Of a stretch of DNA of 64,000 nt, positions 12,129 to 25,418 are shown piece after piece (positions within the stretch are counted from its first letter, which is position 1; each line of letters opens with the position of its first letter). The stretch is from the NCBI GenBank assembly GCA_009792885.1, contig WMCF01000008.1, forward strand, positions 19,581,578-19,645,577, read 5' to 3'. The position numbers were made by a program, and so were the translations under genes. The notes under the pieces are model-generated. The model was not told where the DNA came from, made no database searches, and worked only from the letters and a program-made list of their open reading frames with translations. The DNA is from Eremophila alpestris peregrina. Its lineage: Eukaryota > Chordata > Aves > Passeriformes > Alaudidae.

Positions 12129-15100
12129 GGAAAAGATATTATTATTCCTCTTTGGTTGATGATGGTTTATTACTTTTAATTATATTTCCTTTTTTCACCT
12201 TAATGTGGTGTGCTGCTTTAAAGAGGTTTTAAAAACAAAGAAACCACAACCTCACTGTTAACCAGATAATTTTTTTTTTATTTCGGATTTCTCACCCCCT
12301 CAAAACTGGGGAAAACTGTATGATGTAGTATACTTCTAAGAGTAATAACCTTTCATTAACAAAATAATGATGGAAATTCTGAAATCAAGTAATCAGAATT
12401 TCTAAGTGTGATTTCTTAAAATATCAGTATCTTTTGCTTTTACCTGAAAGTGAGGACTCTGTTCTGAAGACTTATATAGATTTAAAAATAGGATCCTTTA
12501 ACTCTGACCATTTAATTGTAAAAAAATCAGAACAGTTCCTGGAGGATATTTCTAAGGTATGAAAGAGAACAAGGAGGGAGGAAGACCTGCAAACAATGCC
12601 TAATTTACTCCTTTTCTAAAAATGTGAAAAATGCTTCTGATTTCAAAATACTGAGCAAATCTCATTAACTAGCTCAATTTCCACTCATGTTCAGCAGCCA
12701 AGAGTTAATAGAAGTAGCTATTAAAATGCATTGATAACTATTAATGTCATCTTAGATATAAGTGCTATTTCAGTAGCCAATGAAGTAATTTAATTCAAGG
12801 AGCATAAAAATAATTAATATTACTCTTGGATGTATGACGCTACTACATTAACTATTTTTTTTTGACCCAAAATTATCTTGTTCTTGTTATGTGCTTAATT
12901 GAACTAATCTAAACATTTACTTGATAATTTTTGGTGTGTTTTTCTTCTTTTTTCAAAACTGTTATAAGTGCAGTGAGAACATCGTATTTGAAACAAAGGT
13001 TTTTTCTGCAGCTCCAAGATATAGCAGCAGATAGCACTGGTCATGACAATTGTTAACTGCTACTAGCAAGAAGCCTTTGTTCTTAAAATGCAGAGTTGTG
13101 GAAGCTGTTCTCCAGCCTGTCAGAAGTTTTTGTACCTTCATCAAACTAGCCCCAGCTCTTGGTGTGGTTTCAATCTAGAGCAGGGCTACTGAGGGGTGTG
13201 AGAGCTGGTCACATTAATAACTGAAATTGGAGTACTTTTTATCCATGTGAAACAGGAAGGACTTTAAGTTGGTGACATCTCTTGACAGTGACAGGTGTTG
13301 CTAGTGAGCTGTCGTATGAGAGGCATTTTGAAGAGCAGTAGCTACATAGGGGCTATTTAATATTACACAGTAAACGTCTTATGATTTGTTTTGCCTCAAG
13401 AAATGCTTCGGCACAACATGATGATGCTTGTCACATCCAATTTTTAAATCAGAAACTTATTTCAATTCCTTTTAGTTTGCAGGAAGAAAATTATTGTCTT
13501 TTGCAGAAATTTTAGAGCTCAATTTAGCCCTGAAAATTGCTGTCTTTTTCAAAAAAATTATTCTGTATGTCATAAACTCAAGAGTTCTGGTAATTTTACA
13601 GAGCACAGCAGGAGCTTGAGTACAGAATGCATCAGAAAAGTATATCAGAGACCTGAAAAGCTTTCATAGACTTGAATTTTCCTTGGACTTCCATCAAAGT
13701 CCTTTTTGCCCTTGTTCAGTCTTTATCAAAGAGGTACTTCTGTTCATTTTTATTTCTTAATTGACAGTTTCTGATATGACATAGTTGCCATTAATCTTAA
13801 TATAGTTCCAGCTTTGCTTCTGGTAAGCTTAAAGGAGCAGAAAATTCTTTAGAACAAGAATACATCCGTAAGAACAAAATGTTGCTTTCTATAGCTGTGT
13901 ATCTCTGTCTGGGTGATAGGATACTTCTGAAAAAAGTCTCCAGAGAGAAATATCTTTAGGCCTTACATGGCAGTCTTTTTTCTAAGTTCTGTGGAAAGGT
14001 TCTGTTTAAACATTAACATGTTTTAAGGATGCCCCAAACAGCAGTTGCAGTACACTGGCCTGAATAAACACACTGGAGATCGAGGTAGTTAATTCTCTGG
14101 TTCATCAGTCATTGTGCTGCTGTAGAGGGCAATGTCTGGCCCTCCTGTTTACAATTGTGTCAGCCTCTGGTGGAGTCTTTAGAAGAATGTCACCATTAAA
14201 GAATGTGTTTGGATGGGTGGTGCTAGCCCAATGGCCACACTGCAGTTCTTGCAGCTCTTCAGCAAGCTTCAGGAGGCCAACAGAGACCTGCATGGTCCTA
14301 ATTAGGACATAATGTATTTCCACAGGTAAAATGATGTGCAGCTCATTTGGAGCAGTTGATGCAATCACTTATGAATGCTCAAGTGTAGGTAATGAAGCAT
14401 TTCTTATGGTCTGCATCAGTGCAGAGATTCCTGTTGCAGCTTTGGTTGGTGGGCTGGAAAAAAAGGATTGTTTTATGCTTAATTCAGAATGGCAGACAAG
14501 TAATTATAGTAATGGAAGGATGGAGGTATCAGAACTCCTGGGTGACCTATTATCTAGAGGCCTTCTGTGCAATGGCTGTGGTTTTTATTCAATGTTGTCA
14601 TGAATGGGTGATTTAGATTTCTTAAAGAAGCCTTGGGAAAGGTATTAGCAAAAGCATTTTTCATATGGTGTTGTGGAAGTGTGATTTAACAAGATGCAGT
14701 GTCAATGTTCACTTTTTTACTCTGTAGCAGTTTCAACAGTGATTCAGAACTACAAAGGATAAGTAAATCTCCCAAGGCAGGAGTCAAAGTTATCATGCTA
14801 CAAGGTTATGCACAATATTGGTCTCTCACCAAAGATCTGCCATTGTGAAGGGCCTCAGCCTTGAGAGGCTCAGGGGAAGATCACTGCTGTGCAGCCAGGC
14901 TGTTTAGCTGGGAGAGCTCAAAGAAAACTCACTGCATCTGTCATATGTATGGAACACAGTGGTTGGCTTTTAGTGAAGTTACATGCAGTGGGAGAGGTAT
15001 GCATGAGATTTCTTGTACCCACAGCCTTCTTTGTTCCTTGATAAACGGGTCTTGGAAAAGCCACCCACTATTCATGTGTGAATTGCCTGATCAGTGTTCC

Positions 15101-18100
15101 AAGGTCATATGCACCAGTGCTCACTTGGGTCACTCTGCTCCTTAGTGGGTTTCCAGAGGACACATGGGAACCAGGAGAGTTCTTGGCCAAGCTCTGGCTC
15201 AGGCCATGACCTCTGTTGGAGCCTGTACCAAACTACTGCTGGTTTGGTCCTGTGGCTGAGTGCACCCCATTGCAGTGCTGGAATGTGCATGGAACCCAAG
15301 GGATTGCAGCCAGAATGCCAGAATTTAACAGAAATTTAAAAAGCTGTTATGCATCTTGAAATATGTGTTGTAAGAAAGATAATAAGCTGATTCAGATGGT
15401 GTCTAATATGTCCAGAAGTGTGCTGTCTCAGAGACGCAGTGTGCATTTTGAGCTGTCACCATATTTTCTATGAAAGATGATGCATTAAACCCTGACTGTT
15501 AACACATAGGACATGTCTAAAGTGCAAATGTGATCTCCTCAAAGCTACAGGAACAGGACTGACCATCAAAAACAAAGAAAAATCTCTGGTGGCTCTTGTG
15601 GAAAATGGCAAAAGAAGATCCAAGTGTAGCATTGCTTAAAGAGGAGGAGAATGTTGGTGCTTTTGCACTGCTAGAAGGTGTACAGAGGCCAGATGAGCAA
15701 GAAGTTTTCAGAGGTTGAGAAATCATTCTTGTGGTCTACCTGCCCTACTACATTTGCTTGAATTTTCTTTTTCCTAAGCTTTACAGCAGAGAATAAGATA
15801 ATCATGTCTCTGTTGCCAAATTATACAATTAGTTAAATTTGCTATGATGTCCAGTAAATAGAAAAGTTATTTAGGGGTGTGTGTTCTAGAAGTGAAAATG
15901 AGTTATTTTCATAATATTTTGAACATTTTCTTAAGTTGTACACACTGCTAAATAATGATTTTTCATCTTTAAACAAAAATATACTTTTAATGCAATTATC
16001 TAGTGCTAAAGACTATTTTGAATTAAGCTTTTTTCACTAGCATTTGCAGTAGATGAAATTGTGTATGTGTAGTGATTGGAAAAAAGTGGATTTAAACAGT
16101 GCTTCCATAGATTACAGTTGTTTTGGGGTTTTTTAAAAAAACATGTTATTTCATCTTTGAATGAGTTGAATTTTAGCCATCAGAAACTGAAGGTGTGGTT
16201 CAGTTCAAAGTATTTAGGAGGACTCTAAATAACATGAATTGAAGAAGTTCCTCTAAGTGGATATCAAAACATTATTTGAACTATCTGTTTTCTCCAGAAT
16301 GCATTTTATTTGTTAATAGAGCATTCCTTTGTAGTGTTTGATAATTTGTCAGCAGTGAGTAATGTGGACCATTGATGTTGATTTGTGGATTCAATAGGCC
16401 AGGAATGATACTAGAAGTTCAAAAGCTGAGTGACAATTGTGTCAATCCAGGATGTCTTTGAGGAAGTCTGGAAAATGTTGGTAGTGACAGGAAATGCTTC
16501 ATTAAGAACTTTGGTCTTGTCAAATTATTTCTGAATAATTTGTGGATTTCAAAAGTCGTGGCTGATCTGCCAAATCTAGTTCCATGCAGAATTAGATTTT
16601 TTTGTGCTCACAATAACTTTTTCTGGTATTTTATATTTTACACTCAAACCTCTCAATATTTTTCCTCTTCAGTTCCCCTCTAATGCCAAGAGACTTGAGA
16701 TAGCATTTTAACATTGTAAGTTTTTGAATGATTGTTTAATTGGAACTGAGTCTAATGATCACTTGGAATACAGGAATGAAGGCAATAAGAACCAGAGATT
16801 TAGTTAATGTACTTAATTAGTATTTTGCTTTAAGATAAATATCAATAAAAATATTTTTCCTCATGGCGATGATTTTGCTGCTCATATAGTCTTTGAAAGC
16901 TCTGAAACCAAGCAGACAAATCTCAAGAAGTCTAACTGAAGGGAAGGATTTTACATTCAACATGGGGTGTACCATGTGTCTTTCAGGAACAGGATTAATG
17001 AGACTTAATAGCTTTTTAATGCTCAGTGTTTTAAATTTGTGACACATTTGATACATTCCTAATAAAGTTTCTATTCTCTTATGGTTTTCTGTTGCAAACA
17101 AAGTCTTGCATATGAAGTAGTTTTGTTAAAATGTTATTATTGCTTTTTAATTATCTTAAATGCAAGCCGTTCATTTTAAAGATGATGTTACGGAGGTTTT
17201 TTTTCCCCCTCAGGAAAAAAAAGTGGTAACTTTCCACTTAAAGTAAGAGCTTTAAGTCCAGTGGATTCCTTTGCAAAACAAACCATGTTTTTCATACTCT
17301 GTTACTCACGCCTTGGGTTTATGTCTTGAGTAATTTCCTTCCATATCCACTGTACCTCAAAAAACATTACCTTGGAATAATGTTTTGAAATTTTAATAAA
17401 AATACAGTCAGTGATCCAAAACACATCAGAAGGGAACATTTTAGAGTCAAAGGCACATGAAGATTGTATTTTTGTTTTTTTGCACATACCTGTTGCTTTG
17501 TCCAGCATGAACATGCCAATTTTTTGTGAATATAACGTGCACCAAGTGTTACAATAGTGCTTCCCTTCCATGGTTAAGTGGTTAAAAAATGGATTGAGTT
17601 TTTCCTGGAACAAAGTCTCTTGGAAAATCAACTTCAGAATCACAACCAAATTTTGAATTAGTATGGCTCATAAAACAAAGAAAGCACTAGCAGCTTTAAA
17701 GCCCTTTCATTCAGGATTAATAATTTGAATTAATAAGACTGAAAGAAGGTAAAGTGATGATGTTCTTACAGTGTGTGTTTTGCAGGTTTGAAGTTGGGGT
17801 TTATTTTTTGGTTTTTGGTTTGTTTGTTTCTTTGTGGGGTTTTTTGTGGGGGTTTTTTGTTTTTTTATAAGACAGGTTCATTTATTTTAGCAATACATCG
17901 GCTTGTGTAATCTTGCATGAATATGAGATTTTGGGTTGGAAGAGTCTATAAATAATCTTAATTTCTCACTGTCTTCATCTTCTTTCTCTGGTATGCAGGC
18001 TAATGTGATGGAAGAGTAAATATTGTTTATGAGCAGTACGAAGTAGCTGAAATAAGTTTGAAATAATCTTTTTTACTGGTGAAGCTGTTAGCAAAATGAA

Positions 18101-19843
18101 TCATTTGTAATTGCAGACTGATAAAACAAGGAAAGACTTAATATCCTTGTACCTGTTTGTGTTGATGTTTTATTGCCGAATGGAATTTCTGACTATTAGT
18201 TGCTTTGAAATGAGATTCAATATTTGTGTAGCCTTATGAAGAAATTAATATAAGCATTGTCAGTAGCTATGTCAGATCCCATTATGGGTAAGAATTTCAC
18301 CTTAGATACTTCCATTTACATTAAAGGAAATGTATCATGTACAGATAGAGCATAATGTGATTAGCATATATTGGTGATGGGTTTTGTAAATAATCTCTTT
18401 GGGCAAATACTTCTAGGTTTCATCTGCAGCATTTCTGAATTACATCAAGTAGGGTATCTGTTGGAAAATACATTTTATAAGTAGCCACATTTTAAAATAT
18501 GCTACAAGAGGATGTGCATTGACAAGCAGTAAAAATTTTAGAATCAATTTTTCTTGACCTGTTTGCATCTTTATACTCCTCTGTTCAGCTTTTCAGCTCC
18601 TCTCCTACTCCACTTTTCTGTATTTTGTAAGTGAAGCACAGTAGTATTTTAGGTTGGTTGTTAGTTACACCATCTTCTAACATGAGATAGTACCCGGAGT
18701 CAGAGCTCTACTGTGCTATCATCTCCATTCACAAAATCATATATGATTTCATAGCTCCTGGTGACTGTAATGACTATCTGAAAATGCATGTGTAATTCCC
18801 AGTTCATACATCTGACTGAAGGGAGCAGACAGAAAGGTGATGGTTCTGTTTCAGCTTTGTGGTTTCCCATCTGTTCCTTGCAATTCAGCTGTGCTTGGGA
18901 TGTTGGTGTGGTACCCAGACAGCCCCCAGCAACTGAACCATGCAGGGTGGAGGGCCTTGATTAATTTCCCTTGGCTGCAGAAACCAGGTGGTTCTCCCTG
19001 TGTTACCCTTTCAATGGCATGATGTACTTCTAATCCCTGCCAAGGCACACATCCATTGATTACACTGCTGATTGTGCTGCACCATCAGCTTTTTGCTGGT
19101 TACTTCTTGAAGAGAAACAGTTTCATGAGACTTGGTACTATAAATGAGCTGTGTGCAGGCCACGTACAGTATCAGGAAAGATCAACCTTGCCAAAGCCCT
19201 TCTAAAAGAAGAGATTAAAACAACCATTCTTGAACACTGGAAAGTTTTTGTAGAGTGCTGGAGCTGATTTAATTGCCTGGTTGTCATAATTTGCCTCGTC
19301 ATATCTTAAAGTATGAGTAATTGGGAGGGGCTTTTTTATGTTGGTCTTTGGTAATTTTACATGAAGAACCCCATATTATGTCTCCAGTATTGTATCTACA
19401 GTAGTAGAAAGAGCTCTGTATCTTTGAGTCTGTCTTCCCAATTGACAATATTGATTGTGGTGTTTCTTTAGTTTTTTGGGGGGTTTTTGTTTGTTTGGTT
19501 TTTGTTTTTTTCTTTTTTTCCTCTTGGATTTCTGTCTCATTGTGGGTAAATTTTAAATTAGCTGCTGTTAATTCAAAGTTCATCTAATCTAGCTATTGTA
19601 AATTTATGCATAAATACTTGTAAAACTACTTAGTTTAAGCATTTATTCAGTGCAGAAACTTGGTTTCAACATGGTCACTTGTTTCTTTATGAAAAGCATA
19701 ACAAACTTGGCCTGTATAACTCTTTTATATAAAGCTGCCTTGTGTAGAAGCAGAATACCAGCTCCATTATACAGGGATTGTTTTGTATTTGTGTCCATGC
19801 CTAACTGTTTCTTTTTTCTTTTTCTCTTTTTTTACTTTAAAAG

Positions 19844-20176
19844 GTATTTCTCAAGAGTGACCGGGTTGCAAGAATGGTCCACAGTGGAGGATGTTCTGCA
19901 AGTGACTTCAGAGACGTTTTTAAGAAAAACATAGAAAAGAGAGTCCGAAGTTTGCCGGAAATTGATGGATTGAGCAAAGAGACAGTGTTAAGTTCTTGGC
20001 TGGCCAAATACGATGCCATATACAGGGGAGAAGAGGACTTCTGCAAACAGCCAAATAGAATGGCCTTAAGTGCTGTGTCAGAGCTGATTCTGAGCAAGGA
20101 ACAGCTTTATGAAATGTTCCAGCAGATTCTAGGGATCAAAAAATTGGAACACCAGTTGATTTATAATGCCTGCCAA
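19844..20176 (+). CDS. CADPS2: CADPS2 internal coding exon (probably exon 3), 111 codons
   Basis: CADPS2 is a cytosolic/peripheral membrane protein that primes dense-core vesicles for Ca2+-triggered exocytosis in neurons and endocrine cells. This exon encodes 111 residues from VFLKSDRVAR to IYNACQ, in phase 0 at both ends. The acceptor is a long T-rich tract ending aaaag; the donor is CAA|gtaagt, close to consensus. Residues such as KNIEKRVRSLPEIDGLSKET and ILSKEQLYEMFQ identify the CAPS family. CKQPNRMALSAVSEL and QQILGIKKLEH fit CADPS2 as I recall it, not CADPS1. The exon lies N-terminal to the C2 domain. The human exon 3 region is reported to be needed for binding dynactin p150Glued and for axonal transport, and exon-3-lacking transcripts were reported in some autism cases; the exon number here is inferred from alignment by memory. 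No in-frame stop or frameshift is present. Confidence 0.96.
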
Positions 20177-20561
20177 GTAAGTATTGGTGCCATTTGGTTT
20201 TGTTGTGTCCAGAATATCTCCCCTCTGCCAGCAGGTCCAGTGCTTCCTCGCTGTGTGTAGAATCCCTCAATTTTAGGTACATCTCTGCAGCCCAAGGAGA
20301 TGAGACTGCTCAGCAAGGAATCTTTGCATGATCTGATTGCTGTGAGCACTTGCATAAAGGGTGTGCAGAGTATATGGTACCTGTGCTACAGGAGTCTCCT
20401 TCTACAGTGTCACAGCTCACACAATTTGGGTGATTCTGAGGAATCTGCCATGGTCTGCACATCTGCATACCCTCTGATATATTGCATATGCATACACATA
20501 CATTTCTGAGCCTGTATGTTAACCTTTAAAAGAAATTTGCTGCTATAAATAGGTGACAGGT

Positions 20562-20787
20562 GATTCAGGCTCCTGTTGGACAGCCAAAGGTTTGTGTGTT
20601 AGAACTAAACGTCCTTCAATTTAAGCATCCTCTACAATGCTAATTTTCCTGCATTGTTGTTTTGTTGGATTCAGGCTCCTGTTGGACATGTCATGTCTAG
20701 AAGTTTCATGTCTGAGAACTAAATGTCCTTCAATTCATGCATCCTCTACAAAACTAATTTTCACATTTCTGCATTTTTGTTTTGTTG
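20562..20787. repeat. Two-copy tandem duplication, 106 and about 120 bp
   Basis: Copy 1 (20562-20667) and copy 2 (20668-20787) both start with gattcaggctcctgttgga. They share agaactaaa-gtccttcaatt, the atcctctaca-a block, ctaattttc, and the ending tgttttgttg. Copy 2 carries small insertions and substitutions, so the duplication is not very recent. It begins 386 bp after the exon donor at 20177. No known repeat family is recognised in the unit. Confidence 0.9.
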
Positions 20788-21449
20788 GATAAATGCTTTT
20801 TCCTGTCAATTACTGCAGCCAAGACAGTCCATTCAACAGTTATATTTAGATTTATGTGTATAATCTCTCACTAATCAGTAATATAGTTGGTATGTAAAAA
20901 TATTTTATTAACTAGTGTTCATGGTGATGAAGTGTGAATTAACAGTTAGTTAAGGAGGAAAAACTTGAAGAAAAAGAAGATGTTTTTGCGAGTCTCACAA
21001 CCAAGCAGCATAGATGAAGAATTTAAACTGAGATCACACAGCTTCTTACACTGTCTATAAAATAATCAACCAGATTACAGCTAAAATGCTTTTCATATAT
21101 TATGCTGAAGGCTGGTTTGTAGTTATAGGCCATCTAAATACAGGAACAATTTATACGTGTTAGTGTAGCATGAAATCATGTATCTGTTACATGGTAGAAA
21201 CACCTGCAGTATGTAACACTCTGCTGCATCAAATTACGAGCAGTGTTTGGAATTAAAAGAAATGGAAAGTATTCCTTCTTTTTTTTCTGTTTGACCCCCC
21301 CATTTTCCCCTTTGCCTCTAAATTCACATTCATGTAAATCACTAAGCCTCTGGGTTGGTGATAAGATGAAGTAGCATTGAAGTCTGGGGGAATAATTCTG
21401 CTTAATTTTAGGAGGGTTTTATATACAATGGAACATAGAGGCATGGGAG

Positions 21450-21700
21450 GCAGTTTGGATAAGTCCTCAGAAGGTCATTCAGTCCAGCTTCCTGCTCCAA
21501 GCAGGGTCAGCTTAAAAGCAGGATCAGCTGTGAGGACAGACTAGGTTACTGAGAGCTTTACCAGGCAGGTCTTAAAACCTCTAAGAATGGAGACAGACTA
21601 AAAACCTTCAGGGCAACCCATTCCATCATCTGGAAACTGTTCCATTATCTGAAAACATTAAAAAACCCACTATTTTTTTGACAAGTAGCTAACTTGTTAC
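21450..21700 (-). mobile_element. Old CR1 LINE 3' fragment, inverted
   Basis: The + strand reads 'gaaggtcattcagtccagct', then 'ctgctccaagcagggtcagct', and later 'aatggagacagac' and 'cagggcaacccattccatca'. These are the reverse complement of diagnostic CR1 3' segments, in the expected order. Divergence is clearly higher than in the 699-1253 copy. It may extend with decayed similarity to about 21770 (tctctcctctggtgtctgg). Confidence 0.85.
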
Positions 21701-24005
21701 TTATAGTAGAAACTCAGTATGGATTCCTCTCTCCTCTGGTGTCTGGTGATTGCTAAGTCTTGCTTTTTACATTTCTGTAGGTGGTCAAATCTGCTGTTAG
21801 TCTGTTTTGGGCTAGAGTAACACAAAAAAGTGTGACCTGAAGAACTTTGGACAGTTAAACAAGAAAACTGTTCCCTTAGTCCAGAAGTGGTTTTGATGAT
21901 ACATCCATTAGATTATTGTGTCTGTACACTTGAAGGCATCTTTATTTTGGTTCATATCTGTATAAAGTTTGATGGACCAAAACTGTTTGGCAAATATCAA
22001 CAATTTTCTGTCTCAAATTCCTGGTCCATAACCTATAGAGAGACTGAAGCATCCTAATGGCTAATTTTCATCTTCGAATGTGGTAGAATTGTGAGCATGG
22101 AATAGTTGTCTTTTCTTGTTTTTTATTTGGGAATTAAAGAGAAAATATCCTTCTTGTGGGTAAGAAGGGAGAAAGAGTGCCCACCCTTACGTGTGCAAAG
22201 ATTACTGAATGGGCTTAATAGAGGGTGCTTCTCTTGCTCTTCCTGCTTTTGAATCCTGAAGGAAGTGAAATCTCCCATGCAGGTCTCTGAAGCACACAGT
22301 GTTTACCCTGGATTCATATATTGAAGGACGGGAAGTTATGAAAATCTACTTCTTCAGGAGCAAATACATGAGCACCTCTGTACTTCAAGGAAAGAATGGA
22401 GAGCAAAAGGCTTCAAGACTATACCCTAGGGGTTCTAGCTTTCTGCAGATTTCAGTTTTCTGAGGCAAGGATGAGGTTACTTTGCTAAAGCAAAAACTTT
22501 CATTATGTACTCCAACAGAGTTGCTGCCACCAACAATTTTCATATCCTGTTCCTGTGATTCAGTCAAGCACATAATAGACCAAAGTTATGAGGAGAAGTC
22601 TGTTGGAAAGGAAGAGACAGCAATCATACCTAACAGTGTCAAGAAGTGCAGTGTAGACAGCATCCAGTCTCTGATAATGTAATACCTTTTCTCCTTTAGT
22701 GAAATCCCTTATTTCTCATTATAGCTTTAATAATATTTTAGTTTAGGCTGTATCTTATTCCTTTCTATTGACAGTATATTTATAGAAGATGAGATGAAGT
22801 TGGTCTCGGATTTCAGTCAGCGCCAGCAGTTTTCATTCTGCCCTAGAAGCCTCTATCTGTCTTCTTATGGAAATGCTCACTTTCATTTCCCTTTGCTGCT
22901 GCTGTTTAGAATACTAGAGACATGCAGATAATGATCATCAATAGTGTCTGGGAGCAGTGAGATAAGTCCAAGTCCAAATAGATGTTAAAATTGTGTTTTT
23001 GATAGAGGTTTTGATTAGTTTGGCTTCTAGCCTGTGCTTCTAGCAGAGAATCAGATATATGAAATTCTGTATCTTTTCCAGCTCTGAGAAACAGCTGCCC
23101 TTAAAAGCAAATCTGTACAGCTATAATTTGTGCAGAGAACTCTTTTTTCTTTCCCCCATTTTTTTTAATGCCTTCCAGTCCTTTCGAAATAGGAAACAGA
23201 AAAATGTCTTAAAATGTTGATGATAAGAGTAAATTACCCTGCTCCTACAGGCTGCTAAGCAGACAAGGGTGCTCTGTATAACCGTAGGAGGTATTGTCTG
23301 CCAGCCTCCTCCTTGTGACTTCCTCAGCATGTAGAAACTTTTGATTGGATTTCAGCGGTTTCTGCTCCCCAGCCTGTTCTAAATGGAGCATTCCCTTCAA
23401 CTCTTAAAACACTGGTATCTTGATATCTCAGCCCAGCAGACAGTTCTGCTGGGGTGTGGGTTCCTGCAGGTCCACACTGGTTGCCATTCTCCATCCTTCA
23501 ATAGCAGTGAGAACCAGCATTCATTCAGCCAGCAGAAAAACCTAATCAGAAATAGAGTGAATAATAATAGATCAACTCTTGGACACTGTCAACAGAGTCC
23601 CCATAGCTGTGAGAATTGTATGCATTTTTCTTTGAAGAATAACCTTTTTTCACAATCTTTTAACATATACTAAATACCTAAGCTTGTATTTCAGGTAGTG
23701 AACATTAACAAGATGTTGACATTAGGATGTTGAAAACTTCTGTGATCTTGTTTTCAACTTCACAATCCAGAGAAAGGCCAGCAACTGCTGTCAACCACCC
23801 ATATCTCTTTGTGATTAAAGGGTTCAATTTTGTAACTGTTAAGACTTTCACCTGATTTTTATTTACATTGGGTTGCCTCAGGCTGTGTTTTATGATAAGG
23901 AAATGATTGCCAGTTAGCTGGGACTTCATGAGCTCCTTGACTTGCATTTAAGATGCTTGGCCAAACTGTTTAAATTTCTTTGATTTACAGAGATCAAACA
24001 TGATA

Positions 24006-24042
24006 CTTTTTTTCCTTTTTTTTTCCTTTCTTTTTTTTTTTT
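24006..24042. repeat. T-rich pyrimidine tract
   Basis: A run of about 37 bases is nearly all T, with a few C. It is low-complexity. It is followed directly by 'aattattc', not by an AG, so it does not form an obvious splice acceptor. Confidence 0.8.
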
Positions 24043-25418
24043 AATTATTCACTGATGTAGAAGATAACTTTGCAGTAAGTCAAACTGAAAGTCAAACTCA
24101 AACTGATTTGCAGTCATGCGCTGTTACTACACCTCTTCATCAATACCAGAATTTCTCAGTCAGGTAAATTGTAACTCCACACAGGAGTTTATTTTATTTT
24201 GAAAGTGCCTTTTTAGGGTTGCCTTTTCTGGCTGATCTAAATCCTTTTCTTGGGTGCCCAGAGAAGAGAATACTTTTCATGATGAAAGAATGCAAATTGC
24301 ATTCTGTTTTGTAACAAGCAATAAGTAATTCCTAGTATAATGTAGCAGTTTTTAAGAAGAAATATTTGCTAAGTGTTTTAGTCTTGACAGTTTTTGTGAA
24401 TCAACCACAAATGGATTCTTTGGGAAATAGCTTTAGATCGTACTTTGCTACAAGATATAATATCTTACTAAAATTCTTGTATTGTGTCTGATCCTTGATT
24501 ATCTTTAGCTTTTGCAAGATATAACTCTTTGTATAAGTGTCTAATATTGAAAGGGATGGATTATATTGTATCTGCCATAATACATACTTTTATTTCTAAA
24601 CCTAAGAATGGTTTAGGTCGAGAATTTCTTCTGACTGAAGTCTGCTTATGGTGCTCAATACAAATGGAGTCTTTCACCCAGCACTTTTCTGCAGTCCAGT
24701 TAATTATTCGGTTTTGGAAATAAGTCAGATTAAGGGCAAATTAATTTGCAGCAAGGCCTTCATGACTTTTGTATGTTTTTAGTTCTGATCCTTTCCTTGG
24801 TAAAATGATGAGAAATAGTGCAGTTATTTTGCAGCTCACAGAGTTTCCCATTCTTCTGGATATTTTCTGTAGAAACTTTCATACCCTATAGAAGTTATGA
24901 GGACAAGCGTGAGTTCATGAAGCACAAAGAATAATGATATGTTTGTTCAGAAAGTTTTAGTGTAGTGTTGATAATCTTCTTCTTGAAGTAATTAAACAAG
25001 TACTAAGATTCCATTTAGCTTTTAGACCAAAATTTAAAGAGATTCATTAATTCTTTAAGTTGGGCCCTGGCACAGGAAAAAAATTGGTTTGGGCTGTATA
25101 TTCTAGAACACATAAATATGTATAGCTGCAGGTTTTTTTAGTCACAAGAAAAGACACTGGCTCTGTGAGGTGCTATAATGTGACCAGGGCTCCTGTTAAG
25201 CCAGTGTATTTCTGATGGTCACCAATGTCTGTCATTCCCTTCTTCATGCACAATTACACCTTGTACATCAAAGTAACCTGTGAAAAATATTGGCAAGGTC
25301 CTTTGCTGTATTTTCAAGGTAACATCAGGTGTTAGCTAAGGCATCCACTGATGTCTTAGACATCCCATAGATCTCAAAATGTCCTTTCACCTGGCCCAAG
25401 ATATTCCTATTGTGCTTT

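Larger units (their letters stand above)
1..19843 (+). other. CADPS2: CADPS2 intron, 3' portion (probably intron 2)
   Basis: No coding exon is visible before the acceptor AG at 19842-19843. The preceding exon should encode a conserved stretch ending in a Tyr-Tyr-Glu-like sequence just before Val-Phe-Leu-Lys, and I did not find it, so it should lie upstream of the window. The intron ends in a long pyrimidine tract at about 19805-19838. Its content is unique AT-rich DNA with one CR1 fragment (699-1253), a TA-rich tract near 1358, A-tracts near 8688 and 12113, and T/G-rich low-complexity stretches near 17795-17870 and 19470-19520. Open frames inside it, up to 185 codons, show no domain I recognise and have no splice or start context supporting a gene. 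Confidence 0.85.

Noticed and set aside
14315..14340. Juxtaposed acceptor-donor (ttccacag|gtaaaa) as a recursive splice site
   Set aside because: The upstream pyrimidine tract is weak and the donor half is only partial. Similar chance pairs occur elsewhere, for example near 24163 and 23695.
17795..17870. G-quadruplex in a T/G-rich stretch
   Set aside because: Only three runs of three or more G are present, with long T-rich loops, so the four-run pattern is not met.
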